Shown here piece by piece: positions 1 to 7,977 of a stretch of DNA of 18,885 nt. The stretch covers positions 2,064-20,948 of the forward strand of contig JAAMPI010001023.1 of assembly GCA_013054445.1 (NCBI GenBank), read 5' to 3'. The notes under the pieces were generated by a model that saw only the letters and a list, made by a program, of their open reading frames with translations, ran no database searches and was not told where the DNA came from. Position numbers and translations under genes: made by a program. This DNA is from Cudoniella acicularis. Its lineage: Eukaryota; Ascomycota; Leotiomycetes; Helotiales; Helotiaceae. Numbering within the stretch: the stretch's first letter is position 1; each line of letters begins with the position of its first letter.

Positions 1-1333
1 TATCCATAAGGGCCCTCTCGTACTTAAACATAGCAACTTCCATAGACCAAAAAGCAGTCAAAGTCATCCTAACACTTTCGAGTTCGTGATGTAAACGTGC
101 ATCATCAGTGAGGTCGCATGACAAAGCAGTATTACCTGGTAATATCTGCTCGCGTACTTCCCGACAGAGTGCACTAGCAAAGGCATGATCAAACTCGAAA
201 ATTGTGTTTCGCGCCTCTCGAGCATGGTTGAGGGCATCACGCACTACACAGGTGAGCATACCCAAAAAAGTCACAGCAGGAAGAGGAACTTACTGATATT
301 AGCCCAAGGTAACTCGTTGCAACGGAACTTGCAGCTCAAGTTATCACTGTTCGCAGTCGAATCTCTCGACTGTTTCGAGTTGTTAAGATCAGTTAGGGCA
401 GGGAGCGAAAGTCCGTTCCATAGACTTTGGGGACCAAGCTCACTCTCAGTTGAGACCGACCTCCTATTACAGTAACCGTCAGATTCACAGTCCGATTCTC
501 TGACTGTCGTGCCAGATGAACTATGACTAACTGACCTTCCAGGCGTGATAGTCGAGTCATCGTCTGAGCTATCCGTCTCACCACAGGGGAAGAGATTCGT
601 ATTAATTGTTTCATGGTTTGATTCTTTTGTCAGCGCCGGCTGCTCCAGCTCTTCATCTTCGCTTTTCGTAAAACCGGTAGGGAAGACTTCGATATCGCTG
701 TCGCAGTCGAGCATGTCATTATTCGAGGACCTCAAGTCTTCCTTTAAGGCGTTCGTATTAGGCCAAAGGATATTGGCGACTGGGTCTTCCATCTTGATAA
801 TCAATAAATCATCCGCCTTGATAGTCGAGGAACCCTTGAGAGTTGAGAAATCATCCCCCTTGATAATCAAGAAGTCATCCGCCTCGATAGTCGAGGAATC
901 ATCCGCCTGGATGGTCGAGGAAGAATCCGACCCATAATCTTTGTGATTCGATGCTTTGGCATTTTTTGATCGTCCATTATCGGAACTAGTCGTGTATTTC
1001 ATCGATGGCGAAGCCAATTGAGGTGCTATTTCTCAACTCAGTCACTAAAAGTTTCGGAACTACGATAATTGACTTACAGGACCGAAGGCCATTATTGCAC
1101 AAAATATCTCTAGCCTTGCGTAGTTCTGTGGACCAGATATTTGAAGGCGGTTTATCGCGGTCTTGCGTCATTTTTGCGAGTATTTTGGCAGCCTCCCGAC
1201 ACGCCAAAGGGGCCTTTTTGATCGCGGATGCTCTGGAAGCTTTCCCACCTAATCGAGGCTTCGTTATGGAATCGGGAAGTGCTCGAGATGGCGTGGGAGT
1301 CCTGTTTCGAGCTTTGTGAATTGCAGTCATCAT
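1..1333 (-). CDS. Unrecognised acidic low-complexity protein, 3 exons, 3' end outside the window
   Basis: I do not recognise this protein. A three-exon model reads from the ATG at 1333 to the left edge. Exon 1 is 1333-1078, exon 2 is 1025-294 and exon 3 is 243-1. Intron 1 (1077-1026, 52 nt) has donor GTAAGT and acceptor AATAG. Intron 2 (293-244, 50 nt) has donor GTAAGT, branch-like TGCTCAC and acceptor TGTGTAG. Splicing removes every stop and leaves at least 410 codons open. Exon 1 encodes a basic stretch rich in K, R and A. Exon 2 is Ser/Asp/Glu-rich, probably disordered, and holds six 8-residue repeats of the SSTIEADD/FLIIKGDD type (784-921). Exon 3 looks helical (ARLHHELESVRMTLTAFW). No signal peptide or membrane segment is visible. 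A nuclear or scaffolding role would be a guess. The intron between exons 1 and 2 is my inference; the upstream frame otherwise ends at 986. Confidence 0.6.
784..921 (-). repeat. 24-nt coding tandem repeat, six units (one shortened to 18 nt)
   Basis: Read on the minus strand the units are 921-898, 897-874, 873-850, 849-832 (18 nt), 831-808 and 807-784. They encode SSTIQADD, SSTIEADD, FLIIKGDD, FSTLKG, SSTIKADD and LLIIKMED. Most units contain a short DNA palindrome around the centre, such as CCTCGACTATCGAGG or CTTGATTATCAAG. The repeat lies inside exon 2 of the leftmost gene and keeps its reading frame. Confidence 0.8.
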
Positions 1334-1490
1334 GGACTTTTTGTGCTGTATGCAAGATGAAGAGCTTTGGAGTGGTTTACGAGAAGAGGTGCGAAGTTCC
1401 GTGTTAATATACCTGATCCGCTGACGTCGTATCCTGCGAACGTAGGTGTCAGCAGAGGAATCTTACGCCCCGTGGTTTGTCAACCCTCAA

Positions 1491-1662
1491 CGTCGCTCGT
1501 GTGTGGATGGATGGGAAATCACTCAATGGTCCAACTGCAAAGTCCCAGCTGGCGGTTCAAGATCGCTCGTGAGTGGATAGGGCTGGGAAAACACTCAATT
1601 GTCAACTGCAAAGTTCCAGCCGGCGGTTCAACATCGCTCCCGAGTGGATGAGGGCGGGAAAA
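1491..1662. repeat. 71-bp tandem repeat, about 2.4 copies
   Basis: The stretch starting CAACTGCAAAGT at 1532 recurs at 1603, a period of 71 bases. Flanking partial copies share TCGCTC, GAGTGGAT and GGGAAAA segments at 1493, 1563 and 1634. Copies differ by scattered substitutions, so the array is not fresh. No coding role is supported. Confidence 0.8.
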
Positions 1663-1826
1663 GCGGGAGAGTGAAGGGTGGCCTTCCAGGCAGATTGGAA
1701 GCAACTTGGCATTCGGCCCTCCTTTCCAACCGGCGATGCACAATTACGTACCGTAAATGTAATATACTTTGATCCGTGGGAAGTGTAGACTTAGAGAGGA
1801 ATAGTCTGGTATTGGACGGCCAAGAG

Positions 1827-1924
1827 ATACTATCCCCACCACCTCCCCTTTCTGGCTCAGTTGTTAATTCTATCACCAGATTTTGCTGGTCCCACCTAAC
1901 ATCCGAGCAGGGGGGGGATAGTAT
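1827..1924. repeat. Imperfect long inverted repeat with 11-bp perfect ends
   Basis: ATACTATCCCC at 1827-1837 is the exact reverse complement of GGGGATAGTAT at 1914-1924. Inside the 98-bp span lies a smaller stem, ACCAG and CTGGT. The architecture is compatible with a degraded miniature element, but no clear target-site duplication is seen. Confidence 0.4.
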
Positions 1925-2280
1925 ATCCGTGCAAGGGACAGCCAAACCGCCGAGTTGTATTTCGTCGCTATCTGCGTATTTTCAGTTTCCGCAGACTCAA
2001 TATTTGGCATGTTCGTAACAGCTGCACCTGCGGGGCCTATTGACCATTCTTATTGGTGTTGGACTGTGAAGCACCGTTGTTGGCATGACGAGACGGGCGC
2101 GAAACTGTAGCCAAATTTTGGACCTGCCAGCCCGGGAACACCAGCGCTTACCTGCAGACACAGCCATTCCATCTCGGCGCCCCCATGATTGGTAGCAATC
2201 TCAAGTGCTTCAGCGGTCACGCCGAGCTGATATCGTCCGAGGTCACACCGCAATGGCCTGCCGATCACGTCGTAATCAAG

Positions 2281-2530
2281 CGCATGACAGTGCCACCAAC
2301 ATGGACGCGTGTTTTCTCCTGATTTGATCGTCATTATCGAGCTGAACGCTGCGTCCACCGAGATTGCACCTCGCCATCGGGCGCATGACAGTGCCACCAA
2401 CATGGACGCGTGTCTTCTCCTGATTTGATCGTCGTCGTTATCGAGCTGAATGCTGCGTCCACCGAGATTGCATCTCGCCATCGGGCGCATGACAGTGCCA
2501 CCTGGTTTGATTCGCCATCGTTATCGAGCT
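2281..2530. repeat. 101-104 bp tandem repeat, about 2.4 copies
   Basis: CGCATGACAGTGCCACC occurs at 2281, 2382 and 2486. The first period is 101 bases and the second 104, because of an extra GTC in the GATCGTCGTCGTTATCGAG segment. The third copy diverges after about 40 bases. The copies are highly similar, indicating recent duplication. A 146-codon minus-strand frame (2490-2050) crosses the repeats in two different frames and is judged non-coding. Confidence 0.85.
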
Positions 2531-2790
2531 TGCCATTGATCGATGCGATGGCGCATTATGAACTGAGTTGAGGTTCATGAGTCGGTTCAACTTTGGAAGC
2601 TGAATTCGTAATCGATCTTTTTTTTAAGCGTAAATAGCGAGTGGACCTGGAGTGTATTGTTAAGATATTGAAAAAAGTTCTGTGATTAGAAGTGTACTTA
2701 CTTGCTTCGGGCGTGAATAGACGTGAATATGGAGTCCGATGGTAAATTCAGTGACAGAGCTTGTATTCTAAATTTGATCGTTAGTTATAC

Positions 2791-2848
2791 TAAAAACCGA
2801 AAACCGAAAATTTAAAATTTAAAATTTGAAACTGAGAACTGAAAACTG
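2791..2848. repeat. AT-rich short direct repeats
   Basis: Short iterations of AAAACCG, AAAATTT and AACTGA-type words follow one another here. This is simple-sequence DNA in an AT-rich intergenic stretch; no function is evident. Confidence 0.5.
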
Positions 2849-2933
2849 TATCCAGGTAGAAGTGTTCTGATTATAGGAATAAAAAGAGGGTATTCGAGGA
2901 AGAGGAAGACAAGACCTAAGTAATAGGATATTC

Positions 2934-2969
2934 GTTGCCTCCCTAGGAGGAGGTCTCTAGGGAGGCAAC
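2934..2969. repeat. Perfect 13-bp inverted repeat (hairpin)
   Basis: GTTGCCTCCCTAG at 2934-2946 and its exact reverse complement at 2957-2969 flank a 10-base spacer. The stem is GC-rich and could form a stable hairpin in RNA or cruciform DNA. No adjacent gene obviously uses it. It could be a small palindromic insertion or part of an unannotated non-coding transcript. Confidence 0.8.
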
Positions 2970-3141
2970 TCGGAGTGTGAAAGAAATTTTAAACCAGCAA
3001 GAGATCGAAGGAGTCTTGGGGTTCTTATAGTTGTAGTCGGGTCGAAAACGCCCCGAGCGCTAAAATTCTAGCCAATACATTAACGATATGTTGCTAGCCC
3101 AACGTACCGAAGTTTCCGCATTAGGAGTGACGAGTGCGGCT

Positions 3142-3239
3142 GGGGATGTATTTCAGTGGTAGAATGCATGCTTTGCATCATACAATCTGATCAGATTGAG
3201 ATGTGCATGAGGTCCAGGGTTCGATCCCCTGCATCTCCA
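3142..3239 (+). tRNA. tRNA-Ala (anticodon TGC) with intron
   Basis: The cloverleaf folds with a 7-bp acceptor stem (3142-3148 with 3232-3238) containing the alanine identity pair G3-U70, and discriminator A at 3239. The anticodon TGC is at 3174-3176 in a CATGC/GCATG stem (3167-3171 with 3205-3209). The T arm CAGGG-TTCGATC-CCCTG is at 3215-3231. A 26-nt intron (3178-3203) interrupts the anticodon loop one base after the anticodon, the standard eukaryotic position. The B box GGTTCGATCC is good. The A box and D stem are weak: TTTC (3151-3154) faces GAAT (3162-3165), leaving a T-T mismatch at pair 10-25. The gene may still be functional. Confidence 0.93.
3178..3203 (+). other. tRNA intron containing a 16-nt palindrome
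   Basis: The intron holds CAATCTGATCAGATTG (3183-3198), a perfect palindrome that occupies most of its 26 nt and would form a self-complementary helix in the pre-tRNA. Confidence 0.75.
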
Positions 3240-3247
3240 CAGTTGAA

Positions 3248-3256
3248 TTTTTTTTT
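3248..3256 (+). terminator. RNA polymerase III terminator of tRNA-Ala
   Basis: A run of nine T residues begins eight bases after the discriminator base of the tRNA, as expected for Pol III termination. Confidence 0.85.
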
Positions 3257-3473
3257 GGGTCTAATTAATATGTGTCAATCACTATTGATGTTATTTTGTT
3301 CGTGGTTATGTTTTTTTTTTTGCTCATCTGGATATGGTTTTTGCGCGGCAAGTAGGTAGCTAAGCGAGCATGCCAAGCTGCTTTTAGCGCGGGAACTTCC
3401 AAGCCACACTCACGTGCGACGAGTTATGATCGCGCTTCTCAGAAGATAATACACATCTCTCACTTTCAACACG

Positions 3474-4601
3474 ATGATATTAAGGAAAGTCAACATTTTG
3501 CCCACAGGGCTCCTCATTCTCTCTCTTCTTGCGACCCCGATATCCGCGTCTTATGGCGATAGGTTACCTGAATTTCGACACTGTGTTGAGGTAAATTGAT
3601 ACGCATGATAATTCCTCGTTGACATCATGTTAATGACAGTCAGGTTTGCGAGAAGGAGAACTGCGGCAATGGGCCCGGAGCAACTACTATTCGTATGCCA
3701 CACTCCTCAATGATATGGCACGTCTAACAATCTCCAGCGCTCCTCCACCGACTCCTCCTCTGGGACTGTCCTTCCGAGTGTGATTATACTTGCCAACATA
3801 TTATCACCGATCGTCGCGTCGCTGCCGCCGACTCCATAGTCCAATTCCATGGGAAATGGCCATTCTATCGATTCATGGGGATGCAGGAGCCTTTTTCAGT
3901 GTTCTTTTCCCTGCTCAACTTCCTCGCGCATCAAAATGGGCTTTCGAAAATCACAGCCAACATTCCAGCCTCATATCCACTTCGAAAATATTACGTCTTT
4001 TTTGCATATTTTGGTATAGCTAGTTGGGTATTCAGCATGATTTTCCATACTCGGGATTTCAGTGTTACAGAACAACTGGACTACTTTGCTGCTGGCGCAA
4101 GCGTCCTCTATGGCTTGTACTTTGCCCTTATACGGATATACCGGATGGACCAAGGAGGGGAGAAAACAAAGTCCCTTCTGCGAGCATGGACGGGCCTTTG
4201 CATCGCATTGTACGCTGCGCATGTTATATACCTCAAATTGTACGACTGGGATTACTCATACAACATGGCTGCTAATGTCGTGGTCGGCATGTTGCAGAAT
4301 GCGATGTGGAGTTGGTTCAGCGTTGAGAAGTACAGGAAGTCAGGGCGGCTTTGGGCAACATGGCCAGGATTAGTCGTTGCTTGGCTCTTGTCGGCTATGA
4401 GCTTGGAGCTTTTGGACTTTCCACCCCTTTGGGGCTGCTTGGATGCACACAGTTTATGGCATCTTGGGACTGTAGGGCCGACTATGATATGGTACAAGTA
4501 AGTCAGTCGGGTCCGAGCGTATGATACTTATACTGAACCATTGCAGCTTTCTCCTTAAGGATGCGCAGGATGATATGGCAGGACAACGGCTCAAGGCATA
4601 A
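3474..4601 (+). CDS. PER1: Per1-like protein, GPI-anchor lipid remodelling (4 exons, 326 aa)
   Basis: Family knowledge: Per1 is an ER membrane protein of the CREST hydrolase superfamily that removes the sn-2 acyl chain of GPI anchors during lipid remodelling. Exons are 3474-3590, 3644-3692, 3738-4497 and 4547-4601. Introns are 53, 45 and 49 nt, all GT-AG; the second has a CTAAC branch site. Total 981 nt. A signal peptide covers residues 1-25, followed by SYGDRLPEFRHCVE and a Cys-rich luminal segment (CEKENC, CPSECDYTC) typical of Per1. Several membrane helices follow. The CREST residues are visible: H159 and D162 in FHTRDF, and H293 and H297 in HSLWHLGT. The C-terminus NFLLKDAQDD matches the family. 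The ATG at 3474 is chosen because it begins the signal peptide. No lesions are seen. The tRNA lies 235 bp upstream on the same strand. Confidence 0.95.
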
Positions 4602-5296
4602 TTCACAAACGGACGGGATGGGTGGAGGGGATCCGGATACCCGAATAAAATTAATGATAGCCCATGTTTCAACCTTGGCCATAATCGAGAACTGTTTAAT
4701 AGGCACTGCCATGCGGTGAGCAAGGTACTGCCGGTCACGATCCAGTCTTGCTTCAAAAGGGCCCTCGAAACAATCTTTTCGATTGCTCTGTTGACCACTC
4801 TATTGCAAAGTGCATGATTTCTGACCAACGCCATTTGGAATCGATAAAATCCCCTTTTTTAATATTGCTTTTCGAATTGGAGCAAGGCTCCAGAAAGTCT
4901 TAATTCGGCCGTTTTGTAGCGCTTCTTGCAACTTTGATCGTGCCTTTCAATCTAACGTGCGAACCTTATTTTTGGCAGCAGAGACTTTCATAGCCCTCCA
5001 AGAATTTTAGTCTTTCAAGAGCCACCTTGCATTTACGTTTTCCATCTACACCTCTTTTGTTGCATGTCGCCCGCTTGAACATACCCAATTCGGAAACAAT
5101 TCACCCAAGTGGTGTGATTTGAACTTTATGGGTTGCGTCTGTGTGGTTTCGTGTTTATTATGTTTGGTAAGGTGATTTAATATTGTATGGGAGTATTATA
5201 CGTAAAGATTATTGGAAAGATATAATGAATTCTGTTCTTAAGAACCGGAGTCAGGTATCTGGTTCCTGGTTTCGATCTATATACTACGTCAAAGAG
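4602..5296. other. Intergenic region, convergent 3' ends
   Basis: This 695-bp stretch lies between the 3' ends of PER1 and the CorA-like pseudogene. It must hold the 3' untranslated sequences of both. Open frames here (for example minus 4834-4454) overlap PER1 exon 4 antisense or lack motifs. I see no RNA gene or repeat. Confidence 0.6.
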
Positions 5297-7098
5297 CTAG
5301 TCTCTCTTTGCAGAATTCGGAGATATATGCGAAGCGCGAATTGAGGCACGGACTGATTCATGGGATGTCGAGCGGCTCGACGGATAGAGCAAAGAAACTT
5401 CCAATGACTCAGCGTCATCCTCTCCCTCTTTCCTTCCTTGATACCATACCTTCCTAAACCATGTTTTCCAAGGCACCTTCATGATAAGCACCCAAGACAC
5501 AAAGATCAAGGCTGTCAATGGTAAAGTAGTTGCCCAGAAGTACTCGAATGCAGGCTTGATCACTGGCTCGCCATTGTTGTCCCATTGAACTCTGGCATTG
5601 AGAAGATTGCCTGTCCTGATGTGAGTGATTCTTACATTGAAGCGGGGAAATACTATCTTGCTGCTACAAATGTCACTGGGAGAAAGAACATGCCGAGGAT
5701 TGCAATTGTTTTCATTGACGTACTGTCCTTCTTGTTTTCTATTGCAATTATCCTCATTACTTCTGAATCTTCCTTGCTGGCTTTAGCGATAGTCATTGAA
5801 GTTTCAGCCAGCTGTATATTGAATTTTGTATCTTTCTGTGAAATGTACTGGTAAACCTGCTTGGTGTTAGCCTATGATTTAATTCGCTGCGGATGCCCGT
5901 ACTAAAGCTAGTGTTATGTTAACCTGACTTTCCGCATATTCCACATGATGTTTGAGGTATTCCGTTTGCCTTTTCGTATCTTCCAATTTTTCTGATGTCG
6001 TGGTCTGGTGTTCATTGCAGAAGAATTGTGCTTTGAATCTGTTTCTAGTTTTCTAGAGAGGTCTTCAATGTGTCGAAGAGCTAGTTCTAAACTACCAGTC
6101 ACCCTTTTTGAGATTTTTGAGAGCGCAATATCTCTGCTAGTGACATTTAGTGCAGTCGTTATGCTAAAGAAGTTGAGGGCGAAACCGTCGATAATCGCTG
6201 CTTTAGCCTTGTACTGGCCCATTGCAGCTTGGTGCTTGGCAACACTGAGCTCGACCCTTCCTGCGAGATCTTTGTAGGATTTGATTGAAAATTCGACTAG
6301 CATTGGTGGTATATGTACAGGCTGTAGGCAAGACTATTCCGATTTCTGTAACGATTGTTTCAAAAGCTCGGCACAGCACTCGAAATTTGATCTTGTGCAA
6401 GTAATATTCGTCTCATGGCAGTTTTCTACGCATACCGATAAAAAAAGTACATATGAAACTCTGGTGGTCTGGTCGTAACTGACGAGAACTCCAGCAGAAA
6501 ACAAGAATTTGAACATTAGGTGGAAAGCATCAGCAAGCTTCTATTGAAACAGGCTCGAGCATTCACCTACCAATAAGAGGATCCCCTTGGGTGGAAGTTA
6601 AGGACTGGTGTGAAGAGCCGGATTAAAGCGGGCTAAAAGCTCTCACGTCTGCAAACCATTCGTCTGGGTACCCAAATTGTTTGAAAAGCAGCCGGGTTGA
6701 TTTCTCGGAAATTGTGGGTGTCCATGAGGAGAAGTTATTCGGAAGTGACTTTCGACCTCTAACTATACTTCATTCCATTAATTGTTAGTTGCTGATGTCA
6801 TAGGCAAACTTCAACCAATGCCATACATGAGTCTTGTTCCTCCGATTGGTACTTCATGACTTTCTGTTTTTGGATTCCACCTGTTTAAATGCTGGGTTGC
6901 ATCAGTTGAGACTTGAATACCTACAAAAAGCTTGACAGAACTAACCCTTGATATCCATTCAGGAAGCGTATAGTCGTTCAGCCGACCCTCTCTCGTGACA
7001 AAATACGGTGCGCTTGAATATTGCAGTATTTCGAAATACCCGCAATCAGTTACTTCCGCAAACGTCAAATCAGATAATTCAGGGTTTGTCTCCGACAT
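5297..7098 (-). pseudogene. CorA-like membrane protein, multiply frame-broken
   Basis: Similar fungal proteins have a variable N-terminal region, a long coiled helix and two C-terminal transmembrane segments related to CorA magnesium channels. The start ATG is 7098 (MSETNPELSDL). Exon 1 reaches about 6816-6827; a 59-68 nt intron with a CTAAC branch leads to an exon with LFKQFGYPDEWFAD. Coherent coding resumes in shifted frames: LHKIKFRVLCRAFETI (6400 on), HIPPMLVEFSIKSYKDLAG (about 6318 on), NEHQTTTSEKLEDTK (about 6015 on), QKDTKFNIQLAETS after a 67-nt intron (5923-5857), and the helix MKTIAILGMFFLPVTF. After a 57-nt intron (5667-5611), AIFSMPEF shifts frame to QWDNNGEPV and the last helix YFWATTLPLTALIFVSW. 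Frame changes lie near 6315, 6020 and 5587, with a TGA at 6415-6413. Some could be unmodelled introns or assembly errors; all together suggest a pseudogene. Confidence 0.7.
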
Positions 7099-7977
7099 GA
7101 TTTCAAGGATAAACTACCGACGATAATAAAATAAGTATACTGAGGAGCGAGGCTTTGCCATAGAGGGGCACTCTCAAATATTGGAAGACTGTAGCTTTAC
7201 TGTCTCAAATCAGTCACCGCCCCTCGGCCGATTCCTATCTGATGATTGGCTGAACACTGGGTACTGCCACATTTTGTGCAACCAACTCTCCTCGAATTGT
7301 TCACACCGACTCGAGGTCAATTCTAAGGCGAAGTTGCGGGCTTGTCATAACAGGGTGCCAGGTGTTGGCACTTTGTTACTGCGCCTACGATATTGTTGAT
7401 GTGTCTATCGCTTTCGATGATGCTTGGCTAGGAGTAACAATTGACCGGAGGCAGGACAAGGAGGTGACGCTCGTGAGAATCTCATGGCTGATTCGGACTT
7501 GATGAGCCTCACTGAGCCTGGATAACCCAGCACGTAAAAGAATACACTCACGCGAATAGACATATTTACACGAAAATTCTCAGAAAAGCAAATACGGCGC
7601 ACAAGAAGAGATCGTCGCAAAAGGAGAAGAATTTTCACGAAAAATTTGCGAAAGGTACTCACTTCCGGAGAGGCAGTCACACGAGGCGAAACATTTTCAC
7701 TAGGAATTTAGGAAGTATTATTTCGCGAAGAAAGAAGGGTACTTTACGAGAAAGGTGGGAGAGAGACTCACAGTAGCAGAGTCACTTATAGTCATGAGAC
7801 GCTTACATAAGGAGAAACATTTTCAGTAGATGTCGAATTTGAGAGGCACTCACAGCAGGACAGATTCTCACACGAACAGAGAGACTAAGACAATTTTCAG
7901 AGTCAAGGAACGAATTGCTAATTGCACCACTGGCAATTGACCTATTTTTTTTCTTTCTTTTTTGCAGACCTCTACTG
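7099..7977. other. Intergenic region with degenerate repeats
   Basis: This 880-bp region separates the start of the CorA-like pseudogene from the 3' end of the mannanase gene. No gene is recognised. From about 7550 to 7880 it is purine-rich on the plus strand with loosely repeated words such as GAAACATTTTCA, which occurs at 7688 and 7813, 125 bases apart, and several ACTCAC motifs. The remainder shows nothing distinctive. Confidence 0.5.

Larger units (their letters stand above)
1334..3141. other. Gene-free intergenic region with repeats
   Basis: No convincing gene is visible between the start of the leftmost gene and the tRNA. The left part (about 1490-2530) is moderately GC-rich and holds two separate tandem-repeat blocks. 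The right part (about 2560-3000) is AT-rich, with short A/T-rich direct repeats at 2791-2848 and a perfect inverted repeat at 2934-2969. Open frames across it run through the repeats in several frames and lack conserved motifs. The first few hundred bases presumably contain the promoter of the minus-strand gene. Confidence 0.6.

Noticed and set aside
545..937. 130-codon plus-strand frame opposite the 24-nt repeats
   Set aside because: It is the antisense of exon 2 of the minus-strand gene; the palindromic repeats keep both strands open.
2050..2490. 146-codon minus-strand frame over the 101-bp repeats
   Set aside because: It reads the same repeat unit in two different frames and shows no family motif; the open frame is likely a by-product of GC-rich repeats.
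2934..2969. Rho-independent terminator
   Set aside because: The stem lacks a following T run and the genome is eukaryotic.
4454..4834. 126-codon minus-strand frame downstream of PER1
   Set aside because: It overlaps the last PER1 exons antisense and has no recognisable features.
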